NCBI GenBank assembly: GCA_963736325.1
Contig: CAVTOG010000015.1
Coordinates: 625,075 to 689,074, forward strand
Origin: Actinoallomurus sp963736325
Lineage (GTDB): Bacteria; Actinomycetota; Actinomycetes; Streptosporangiales; Streptosporangiaceae
Reading direction: 5' to 3'
Length of the DNA stretch: 64,000 bases
The notes under the pieces are model-generated. The model was not told the origin of the DNA. It did not search any database and saw only the letters and a program-made list of their open reading frames with translations. The position numbers were made by a program, and so were the translations under genes. Positions 32,339 through 39,622 of the stretch are shown here, piece after piece (within the stretch, counting starts at the first letter, position 1; each line of letters starts with the position of its first letter).

Positions 32339-33634
32339 TCAGTGAGCCTTAACGAACTGCTCCTCCTCGGTGGAGCCCTTCAGGGCGACCGTCGAGGAGT
32401 CCGGCGAAATCGCCGTGCTGACCAGGTCGAAGTAACCGGTGCCGACCTCGCGCTGGTGCTTGGTGGCGGTGTAACCGTTCGCCTCGTCGGCGAACTCCGC
32501 CTCCTGGAGCTCGACGTAGGACGTCATGCCGTCCTCCGCGTAGCCCCTGGCGAGGTGGTACATGGAGTGGTTGAGCGAGTGGAAGCCGGCCAGCGTGATG
32601 AACTGGAAGGTGTACCCCATGTGGCCGAGTTCGCGCTGGAACTTGGCGATCGTGGAGTCGTCGAGGTGCTTCTTCCAGTTGAACGACGGCGAGCAGTTGT
32701 AGGCGAGCATCTGGTCCGGGTACTCCGCCTTGATCGCCTCGGCGAACTGCTGGGCGACCTTCAGGTCCGGCGTGCCGGTCTCCATCCAGAGCAGGTCGGA
32801 GTACGGCGCGTAGGCGAGGCCGCGTGAGACGCAGGAGTCCAGGCCGTTGCGCACCCGGTAGAAGCCCTCGGCCGTGCGGTCGCCGGTGACGAATTGCTGG
32901 TCGCGCTCGTCCACGTCGCTGGTCAGCAGGGTCGCGGCCTGGGCGTCGGTCCGCGCGACGATCAGCGAGGGGACGCCGGAGACGTCGGCCGCGAGGCGTG
33001 CCGCGTTCAGCGTCTTGATGTGCTGTCCGGTCGGGATGAGAACCTTCCCGCCGAGGTGACCGCACTTCTTCTCCGACGCGAGCTGGTCCTCCCAGTGCAC
33101 CCCTGCCGCGCCGGCCGCGATCATGCCCTTCATCAGTTCGAAGGCGTTGAGGACGCCGCCGAAGCCGGCTTCGGCGTCCGCGACGATCGGTGCGAGCCAG
33201 TGCGGCGCCGAAGCGTCGCCCTCGGCCCAGGTGATCTGGTCGGCGCGCAGCAGCGCGTTGTTGATGCGGCGAACGACGGCCGGGACCGAGTTGGCCGGGT
33301 AGAGGCTCTGGTCCGGGTACGTCTGGCCGCCGAGGTTGGCGTCCGCCGCGACCTGCCAGCCCGAAAGGTAGATCGCTTTGAGGCCCGCGCGCACCTGCTG
33401 CACGGCCTGGTTTCCGGTCAGCGCGCCGAGCGCGTTGATGTAGTCGTCTTCGTGCAGGAGCTTCCATAGCCGCTCCGCACCGAGGCGGGCGAGCGTGTAC
33501 TCCTCCTGCACAGATCCGCGGAGCCGGACCACGTCTTCGGCGGTGTAGTCACGCTCGAGCCCGGACCAGCGAGGGTCGGTCTCCCACTGCCGCTGCAGTT
33601 CATCGGCTGCGCCCTTGAGGCGACGGTTGTTCAT
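32339..33634 (-). CDS. aceA: isocitrate lyase
   Basis: A 431-residue enzyme that splits isocitrate to glyoxylate and succinate, the first step of the glyoxylate bypass used on acetate and fatty acids. The catalytic motif SEKKCGHLGGKVLIPT is present, with GVHWEDQLASE before it, FELMKGMIAAGAAG, and SPSFNWKKHLDD after it. The length fits the short (aceA/Icl1) type. ATG 33634 is preceded by AGGAGGG; the open frame continues upstream but without similarity. Divergent from a RamB-type regulator over a 117-bp spacer. Malate synthase is not in the window. Confidence 0.97.
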   Translation of the reverse strand: MNNRRLKGAADELQRQWETDPRWSGLERDYTAEDVVRLRGSVQEEYTLARLGAERLWKLLHEDDYINALGALTGNQAVQQVRAGLKAIYLSGWQVAADANLGGQTYPDQSLYPANSVPAVVRRINNALLRADQITWAEGDASAPHWLAPIVADAEAGFGGVLNAFELMKGMIAAGAAGVHWEDQLASEKKCGHLGGKVLIPTGQHIKTLNAARLAADVSGVPSLIVARTDAQAATLLTSDVDERDQQFVTGDRTAEGFYRVRNGLDSCVSRGLAYAPYSDLLWMETGTPDLKVAQQFAEAIKAEYPDQMLAYNCSPSFNWKKHLDDSTIAKFQRELGHMGYTFQFITLAGFHSLNHSMYHLARGYAEDGMTSYVELQEAEFADEANGYTATKHQREVGTGYFDLVSTAISPDSSTVALKGSTEEEQFVKAH

Positions 33635-33739
33635 CAAGGCTGCCCTCCTATGTCGTCCCCTGGGTGCTATGACCCCAGTTTCCGTCCTGGACGGCCCGAG
33701 TGAACTGTGAAGTAACAAGAAGAAGCGCGAAATTTCCGC

Positions 33740-33754
33740 TATCATCAACCCGTG
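33740..33754 (+). promoter_or_regulatory. possible leaderless promoter of the ramB-like gene
   Basis: A -10-like TATCAT (33740-33745) stands seven bases before the GTG start codon at 33752, so transcription would begin on or next to the start codon. There is no purine-rich ribosome site before this GTG. A clear -35 was not found. Confidence 0.35.
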
Positions 33755-35221
33755 ACGGGCTTTCAAAAAGAAGAATCGCTGAACTTGACAAATGGTCTAG
33801 ACCTTGTGACGTTCGGTCAGCGTCTTCGTCATCTTCGCCGTGTACGCGGCTATACCCTTGCTGACCTGGGACAACGCGTCGGCCGTGCGCCTTCGCAGCT
33901 CTCTCTGCTGGAGAACGGCAGGCGCGAGCCGAAGCTCTCCCTGCTCCAAGCGCTGGCGACGGCTCTCGGCGTGCCGATCGAGGAACTTCTCAGAAAACAG
34001 CCGCCGAACCGGCGCGCCCAGCTCGAGATCGCGATCGAGGAGGCGCAGCGCGACCCTGTCTACCAGGCGTTGGGCCTCTCTCACCTGAAGATCGGCAAGC
34101 GGGTGCCGAACGATGTTCTCGAACATCTCCTCGCGATGTACGACGAGGTCAAGCGGGGGCGTACGAAACCGACCGCCAGCCCCGAGGACGCCCGTAAGGC
34201 CAACGCGGAGCTGCGCCGGCAGATGCACGAGCGCGGCAACTACTTCGGCGAGATCGAGCAGGTCGCGGCCAAGTCCCTGGAGGCCGCCGGCTACCGCGCC
34301 GGCGCCCTCTCACAGGGCATGCTGCTGTCGCTCGTCGCCCACTTCGGCTTCACCCTGCGCTACGTGCAGGACCTGCCCCGCTCGGTCCGGTCCATCACCG
34401 ACCTGCGCAACCGGCGCATCTACCTCGAACGCCAGCAGCTCGGCATGCACACGCCACGGACGATCCTGCTGCAGACCCTCGGGCACATCGCGCTGGAGCA
34501 CGCGGTGCCCAAGGACTTCGCCGACTTCCTGCGCCAGCGCGTCGAGGCCAACTACTACGCCGCGGCGGCCCTCCTGCCCGAGCGCACCGTCGTGCCCTAC
34601 CTCCACGAGGCGAAGGCCGACCGCGAGCTCTCCATCGAGGACCTCTGCGACGTCTTCTCCGTCTCGTACGAGATGGCCGCCCACCGCTTCACCAACCTCG
34701 CCACGCACCACCTCGAACTCCCCGTGCACTTCGCCAAGAACGACGAGAGCGGCACGATCTACAAGGCGTACGCGAACGACGGGCTGATCTTCCCCTCGGA
34801 CGAGCACGGCGCCATCGAGGGGCAGCGGATGTGCCGGGAGTGGGCAGGGCGCCACGTCTTCACCGCCGACGACCGCTTCTCCATCTACTACCAGTACACC
34901 GACACGCCGACCGGGACGTACTGGTGCCTGTCGCACGTCGACCCCAGCCACGACCGCAGCTTCGCGATCACCCTGGGCGTGCCCTTCGAGCACTCCCGCT
35001 GGTTCCGCGGCCGCGACACGAACCGCCGGGTCAAGTCGGCGTGCCCCGACGGTGACTGCTGCCAGCTGCCCCCGGCCGAGCTGGCCCAGCGGTGGCAGGG
35101 CTACTCCTGGCCGTCGGCACGCGCCCACTCCCACGTCCTCGCCGTGCTGCCGCGCGGGGCCTTCCCGGGAGTTGACGAGGCGGACGTCTACAGTTTCCTG
35201 GACCAGCACGCCAGAAGCTGA
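33752..35221 (+). CDS. ramB: RamB-like XRE/ImmA-IrrE-type regulator of acetate metabolism
   Basis: A 489-residue regulator. Residues 20-75 are an XRE helix-turn-helix (FGQRLRHLRRVRGYTLADLG, APSQLSLLENGRREPKLSLL). Residues 150-320 contain the ImmA/IrrE-like region (LRNRRIYLERQQLG, TILLQTLGHIALEHAVP); the metalloprotease HExxH is degenerate (GHIALEH). The C-terminal 150 residues are the DUF2083-type short-chain-fatty-acid regulator domain with DTNRRVKSACPDGDCCQLPP. RamB in Corynebacterium and its Mycobacterium tuberculosis counterpart control isocitrate lyase, and the divergent aceA here fits that. The GTG at 33752 is used; GTG 33806 is an alternative. Confidence 0.88.
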   Translation: MTGFQKEESLNLTNGLDLVTFGQRLRHLRRVRGYTLADLGQRVGRAPSQLSLLENGRREPKLSLLQALATALGVPIEELLRKQPPNRRAQLEIAIEEAQRDPVYQALGLSHLKIGKRVPNDVLEHLLAMYDEVKRGRTKPTASPEDARKANAELRRQMHERGNYFGEIEQVAAKSLEAAGYRAGALSQGMLLSLVAHFGFTLRYVQDLPRSVRSITDLRNRRIYLERQQLGMHTPRTILLQTLGHIALEHAVPKDFADFLRQRVEANYYAAAALLPERTVVPYLHEAKADRELSIEDLCDVFSVSYEMAAHRFTNLATHHLELPVHFAKNDESGTIYKAYANDGLIFPSDEHGAIEGQRMCREWAGRHVFTADDRFSIYYQYTDTPTGTYWCLSHVDPSHDRSFAITLGVPFEHSRWFRGRDTNRRVKSACPDGDCCQLPPAELAQRWQGYSWPSARAHSHVLAVLPRGAFPGVDEADVYSFLDQHARS

Positions 35222-35306
35222 AAGCTTTCGTCTGTGTGACGCCGTCGAAACACCGCCGAAACGGCGGCGGGAGTCAATGAGCCGAGTCGCAACGAAAGGG
35301 GGACCC

Positions 35307-36272
35307 GTGCTGTCCCAGGTCGAGACATGGCTGCGCGACCGCATGAGTTCCGCCGCGGATTGGCCGGTCGAGAAGCTGCTCGCGGCGAAGGGCGAGACGA
35401 CGGTGAGCGTCGTCCTGCCCGCACGCGACGAACAGGACACGGTGGGCGAGATCGTCGCCACGATCCGCCGTGACCTCGTGGAGCACGCGCCCCTCGTCGA
35501 CGAGATCGTCGTCGTCGACTCCCGATCCACCGACGACACCGCCGCCGTGGCCGCTTCGGCGGGCGCGCGCGTGTTCGCCCAGGACACCGTGCTGCCCGAG
35601 CTCCCGCCGCTCTCCGGCAAGGGCGAGGCGCTGTGGAAGTCGCTGCACGTCACGTCCGGGGACCTCGTCGTCTTCGTCGACGCGGACCTGCGCGACTTCT
35701 CCTCGTCATTCGTCACCGGGCTGCTCGGCCCGCTGCTCACCGACCCGTCCACCTGCTACGTGAAGGCCTGCTACGACCGGCCGTACGTCTCCGGTGAGAC
35801 GGTCATCGCGAACGGCGGCGGGCGGGTCACCGAGCTCGTCGCCCGCCCCGTGATCAACATGCACTGGCCGCTGCTCGCCGGCGTCCTCCAGCCGCTCTCG
35901 GGGGAGTACGCCGGCCGCCGTACGCTGCTGGAACAGGTGCCGTTCGTCACCGGGTACGGCGTTGAGCTCGGGCTGCTGATCGACGTGCTGGAGGTCGAGG
36001 GGCTGGACGCCATCGCCCAGGTCGACCTCGGCGTCCGCACCCACAGCCACCAGTCGTCCGAGGACCTCGGCCGGATGGCCGGGCAGATCATGCAGACGGC
36101 CTGGTCGCGCCTTGCCCGGCAGGGCCGGGTCATCCCGCTGGAACACCCGTCGACCACGCTGACGCAGTTCCGCCGCGACGGAGGCGGGTACCGCGTGACG
36201 GTACGGGACGTCGCAGTGGGGGAGCGCCCCCCGATGATCGACGTCCCGGCGTACGCCGGCTCAGCCGGCTGA
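35307..36272 (+). CDS. gpgS: glucosyl-3-phosphoglycerate synthase
   Basis: A 321-residue GT81 glycosyltransferase that moves glucose from a nucleotide sugar to 3-phosphoglycerate, the first step to glucosylglycerate and methylglucose lipopolysaccharide. Motifs match the mycobacterial enzyme: TVSVVLPARDEQDTVGEIV, VVVDSRSTDDT, LSGKGEALWKSL, the metal-binding VVFVDADLRDF, NGGGRVTELVARPVIN, LQPLSGEYAGRRTLLEQVPF, GYGVELGLLIDV and AIAQVDLGVRTH. GTG 35307 is chosen for its AAAGGGGG site; ATG 35277 is in frame upstream. Its end overlaps the convergent mce gene by 12 bp. Confidence 0.93.
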   Translation: MLSQVETWLRDRMSSAADWPVEKLLAAKGETTVSVVLPARDEQDTVGEIVATIRRDLVEHAPLVDEIVVVDSRSTDDTAAVAASAGARVFAQDTVLPELPPLSGKGEALWKSLHVTSGDLVVFVDADLRDFSSSFVTGLLGPLLTDPSTCYVKACYDRPYVSGETVIANGGGRVTELVARPVINMHWPLLAGVLQPLSGEYAGRRTLLEQVPFVTGYGVELGLLIDVLEVEGLDAIAQVDLGVRTHSHQSSEDLGRMAGQIMQTAWSRLARQGRVIPLEHPSTTLTQFRRDGGGYRVTVRDVAVGERPPMIDVPAYAGSAG

Positions 36273-37535
36273 GGGCGGCGACAGGATCCCGCCGAACGTC
36301 GGGTCGGGGTTCGCGCCCTGCTTCGCCGTACTCTTGGGCGCGGCCGGCCGGTTCGCGTTGCCGTACGCGTCGGCGGGCGGCGGCACGACGTCATAGTTGG
36401 TCGACGTCGCCGCCGTCAGGCCGGACAGGTCGAGGTTCAGCTTGCTCAGCGGCACGCCCAGGGCGTTCAGCGGCTTGAGTAGCGTCTCGCACTGCTTGGG
36501 CGGGGCACCGAGGGAGTAGGCCAGCGAGCACAGCCACATCGCGACGTTCTGCGACTGCTGCAGGTTGAGCCGCGCGTGCAGCGTGCCGTCCTGGGCGTCG
36601 TAGACGCCGAGCGCGTTGGTGGCCGCCAGCGGCGCCTTGTCCAGGAACTGCTGGAGAGCCGTCTTCTCCTTCACCAGGATCCCGGTGACCTGTGCGAGGC
36701 CCTGGACGTTCGCCGCAATCTCGGTCTTGTTCTGCTTCACGAACGCGGAGACCTGCTGCAGGGCCAGCGAGAGGCTCTTGATGGCCGCCCGCAGCTCGGT
36801 CCGCTCCGTGTTGAGCGTGCCGGACACCGACGCCAGGTTCTGGGAGAACGAGCGGATCTGGCGGTCGCTCGCCGCCATCGCCTGCGTGATCTTGGCGAGG
36901 TTCTGGACGGTCTGCGTCGTGTTGCCGCTGTTGTCGGACAGCACGCGGCTGACGTCGGACAGGTCCTTCAGGGTCTGCTTGAAGTTCGCGCCCTGCCCGT
37001 CGAGCGTCTGCGCGCTGGTCTTGAGGAGCCGCGACAGCGCGCCCTGGGAGTTCGCGCCCTGGGGGCCGAGGGCCTTGGTGAGCTCGTTGACCGCCGAGTT
37101 GGCGTCGTCGAGCTCGACCGGCACGGCCGTGTTGGTCAGCGGCAGGGTCGCGCCGTCCCGCAGGGCCGGGCCGCCGCGGTAGACGGGCGTGAACTGGATG
37201 TAACGGTCGGCGACCAGGGACGGCACGATCACGACGGCCTGGGCGCTCGCCGGGATCTTCCGGTCGGCGTCGAAGGACATCTTGACGACGACCATGTTGC
37301 CTTCGGGCGTGACCTTGGTGACCTTGCCGACCTTCACGCCGAGCACGCGTACCTCGGTGCCCGGGTAGACGCCCGTGGCACGTTCGAAGTAGGCGGTGAC
37401 GCGTGTCTGCGAACCTCCTGGCCACACGATGACGGCGATGGCCGCGACCATGACGACGGCCAGTGTGAGGGCGCCGAACGTGAGAACGCGGGCAGACCGG
37501 AGTCTGCCACGACGGGTGGAACCGAGCAGACCCAC
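36261..37535 (-). CDS. orphan MCE/MlaD family protein
   Basis: A 424-residue Mce-type protein. A single N-terminal anchor (VLTFGALTLAVVMVAAIAVI) leads into the MlaD domain (TRVTAYFERATGVYPGTEVR, VLGVKVGKVTKV, ALRDGATLPLTNTAVPVELD), then 200 residues of helical, coiled-coil-like sequence (NLAKITQAMAASDRQIRSFS, LNTERTELRAAIKSLSLALQ) and a Pro-rich end. Mce proteins form lipid-carrying tubes and are usually in groups of six with two YrbE permeases; none of those genes are near. The GTG-or-ATG start at 37535 leaves a 254-bp spacer to the acyl-CoA dehydrogenase gene. Confidence 0.9.
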   Translation of the reverse strand: MGLLGSTRRGRLRSARVLTFGALTLAVVMVAAIAVIVWPGGSQTRVTAYFERATGVYPGTEVRVLGVKVGKVTKVTPEGNMVVVKMSFDADRKIPASAQAVVIVPSLVADRYIQFTPVYRGGPALRDGATLPLTNTAVPVELDDANSAVNELTKALGPQGANSQGALSRLLKTSAQTLDGQGANFKQTLKDLSDVSRVLSDNSGNTTQTVQNLAKITQAMAASDRQIRSFSQNLASVSGTLNTERTELRAAIKSLSLALQQVSAFVKQNKTEIAANVQGLAQVTGILVKEKTALQQFLDKAPLAATNALGVYDAQDGTLHARLNLQQSQNVAMWLCSLAYSLGAPPKQCETLLKPLNALGVPLSKLNLDLSGLTAATSTNYDVVPPPADAYGNANRPAAPKSTAKQGANPDPTFGGILSPPSAG

Positions 37536-37698
37536 TCAGACTCCCGTTGGGTATGGAGTGACCTGGGCCACGTGGGGGGCAGGAGGCGGAAATAAGCTAC
37601 CTCTTACCTCGCTGTGGGGGTACTGGTTGTTACACCCTCGTAACTCCTCATGCGCCAAGTCAACATTATTGGCCACTTCTGTGACTCTTGCCACGAAT

Positions 37699-37713
37699 GT
37701 TACCGCCGGTAAC
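37699..37713. promoter_or_regulatory. perfect palindrome, probable operator
   Basis: GTTACCG-C-CGGTAAC is a perfect 15-bp palindrome lying 77 bp upstream of the acyl-CoA dehydrogenase start and 164 bp upstream of the mce gene start. Its form suits a TetR-type repressor. No regulator gene is adjacent, so the protein would be encoded elsewhere. Confidence 0.6.
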
Positions 37714-37789
37714 GCTCCTCGGTCTACGCTTAAGAGACGCTCTGTCCAATAGCCGTGGTCGCGGTCCGCCGCCATGGAACGGAGGAAAC

Positions 37790-39019
37790 ATGTCGGAAGA
37801 CGGTGCCCCCGGCTTCTCCCTCGAACTCACCGAAGACGTCCAGCAGGTCAAGGACTGGGTTCACGAGTTCGCCAAGGACGTCATCCGGCCCGCCGGCGAG
37901 GAGTGGGACGAGCGCGAGGAGACCCCCTGGCCGGTCCTCCAGGAGGCCGCCAAGATCGGCCTGTACTCCCTCGACTTCTTCGCCAACCAGTGGTTCGAGC
38001 CCTCCGGCCTCGGCATCCCCGTGGCCTTCGAGGAGATCTTCTGGGGCGACGCAGGGATCGGCCTGTCCCTGGTCGGCTCCGGCCTGGCGGCCGTCTCCGT
38101 CGCCGCCACCGGCCTGCCCGAACAGATCGGCGAGTGGGTGCCCCAGATGTTCGGCACCCCCGACGACGTCAAACTCGGCGCCTTCTGCGCCTCCGAACCG
38201 GACGCCGGCTCCGACGTCGGCGCGATCCGCACCCGCGCCACGTACGACGAGGCCAAGGACGAGTGGGTCATCAACGGCACCAAGACCTGGGCCACCAACG
38301 GCGGCATCGCCGACGTCCACGTCGTGGTCGCCTCCGTCGACCCGTCCCTGGGCTCACGCGGCCAGGCGTCGTTCATCGTCCCGCCCCGTACGCCTGGCCT
38401 GTCCCAGGGCCAGAAGTTCAAGAAACACGGCATCCGCGCGTCCCACACGGCCGAGGTCATCCTGGACGCGTGCCGAGTGCCAGGCTCGTGCCTGGTGGGC
38501 GGCAAGGAGAAACTCGACGAACGCCTCGCCCGCGTACGCGAAGGCAAACGCGCCGCCGGCCAAGCCGCGATGCGCACCTTCGAGGCCTCCCGCCCGACCG
38601 TCGGCGCGATGGCCGTCGGCATCGCACGAGCCGCGTACGAGTACGCCCTGGACTACGCGTGCGAACGCGAACAGTTCGGCAGGAAGATCGGCGACTTCCA
38701 GGCGGTGGCGTTCAAGCTCGCAGACATGAAGACCCAGACCGACGCCGCCCGCCTCCTCGTCTGGCGAGCCGCGTGGATGGCACGCAACAACAAGGACTTC
38801 ACCAGCGCCGAGGGCTCCATGGCCAAGCTCTTCGCCGGAGAGACGGCCGTACGCGTGACCGAGGAGGCCATCCAGATCCTGGGCGGCAACGGATACACCC
38901 GCGAGTTCCCGGTGGAACGCTGGCACCGCGACAGCAAAATCTTCACGATCTTCGAGGGCACGTCGGAGATCCAGCGGCTGGTGATCGGCCGTACGGTGAC
39001 GGGCCTGCCGGTCCGCTAG
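37790..39019 (+). CDS. acyl-CoA dehydrogenase
   Basis: A 409-residue FAD enzyme oxidising an acyl-CoA to the enoyl-CoA. Visible are LGAFCASEPDAGSDVGAIRT (acyl-CoA/FAD site), KTWATNGGIADVHVV, KKHGIRASHTAEVILDACRV, CEREQFGRKIGDFQAVAFKL and ILGGNGYTREFPVERWHRD, with the catalytic Glu in FTIFEGTSEIQRL. ATG 37790 follows a strong GGAGGAAAC. A palindromic operator lies upstream. Chain-length preference is not evident. Confidence 0.94.
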   Translation: MSEDGAPGFSLELTEDVQQVKDWVHEFAKDVIRPAGEEWDEREETPWPVLQEAAKIGLYSLDFFANQWFEPSGLGIPVAFEEIFWGDAGIGLSLVGSGLAAVSVAATGLPEQIGEWVPQMFGTPDDVKLGAFCASEPDAGSDVGAIRTRATYDEAKDEWVINGTKTWATNGGIADVHVVVASVDPSLGSRGQASFIVPPRTPGLSQGQKFKKHGIRASHTAEVILDACRVPGSCLVGGKEKLDERLARVREGKRAAGQAAMRTFEASRPTVGAMAVGIARAAYEYALDYACEREQFGRKIGDFQAVAFKLADMKTQTDAARLLVWRAAWMARNNKDFTSAEGSMAKLFAGETAVRVTEEAIQILGGNGYTREFPVERWHRDSKIFTIFEGTSEIQRLVIGRTVTGLPVR

Positions 39020-39133
39020 CGTTTTCGCAGGTCAGGTGCATTGTGCGTGCATGTCTGTGCTGAGTTTGATCACGCTGCGCGTCGATCAGCGATTGCTCGT
39101 CAGACCCCATCGTTTCCCGTCGGTTCCCAACGC

Positions 39134-39153
39134 GGTGCTGACTTGGTGCTGAC
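39134..39153 (+). repeat. GGTGCTGAC direct repeat
   Basis: GGTGCTGAC occurs at 39134-39142 and 39145-39153, an 11-bp period, one helical turn. The same core GCTGAC returns twice at 39271 and 39291. Confidence 0.8.
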
Positions 39154-39270
39154 CCGTAACCGCTAGGCATGTCGTGGCGGGATGGGGCCAGCACGTCGGG
39201 AGTGGCTCGCCGTCCGGGCCTCAGCGGTGATCCTCCGCGTCAGGTTCAGGCGAGGGAATGGCAACCGCTT

Positions 39271-39310
39271 GCTGACCACAACCCACGGACGCTGACCACA
39301 GCTCACGGAC
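39271..39310 (+). repeat. 20-bp tandem repeat
   Basis: GCTGACCACAACCCACGGAC is followed immediately by GCTGACCACAGCTCACGGAC, 18 of 20 bases alike. It is in the spacer between the acyl-CoA dehydrogenase and an integrase remnant. Confidence 0.85.
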
Positions 39311-39450
39311 GGGTAGGGGGCGGCCGATGCAAGGGTGTCGCGAGCCGTGTAATGACTGCTAAGGGGAGCACGCGTGAGGGAGAGCGGTTGTGATCTGCGG
39401 TTCTTATGGGTGTGTGATGAGGCTCGGTCACGATCAACGATCAGCGTTCT

Positions 39451-39591
39451 ATGCCGCCACACCGCGCACTGCTTCAGGTCAGCCCGCTCAAGGAGCTACC
39501 CGAGCCTACGAACGTCGATCAACTCAAGATCCGGCGCCATGATCGCCTCGGCGGCATCCACCCTCAGCCTGCCGCACAACAAGCCGCCTGA
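39451..39591 (+). pseudogene. C-terminal remnant of an IS3/IS481-type integrase transposase
   Basis: A 46-codon stretch ending in TGA reads PPHRALLQVSPLKELPEP and then IRRHDRLGGI before a damaged end. The pattern HRAL...P.PL..LPEP...IRR.DRLGGI..E is that of the last 50 residues of actinobacterial rve-domain transposases. Everything upstream of it is lost, including the DDE residues. It ends 32 bp before the stop of the giant kinase gene on the other strand. Confidence 0.6.
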
Positions 39592-39622
39592 GAACCCACG
39601 AAGTACTTGCGGAGCAGACCAC

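Larger units (their letters stand above)
39020..39450. other. non-coding accessory spacer
   Basis: No gene is seen here. It holds two sets of short direct repeats with the core GCTGAC and leads into an integrase remnant. Codon-like structure is absent and the sequence looks like the scar of mobile DNA. Confidence 0.5.
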
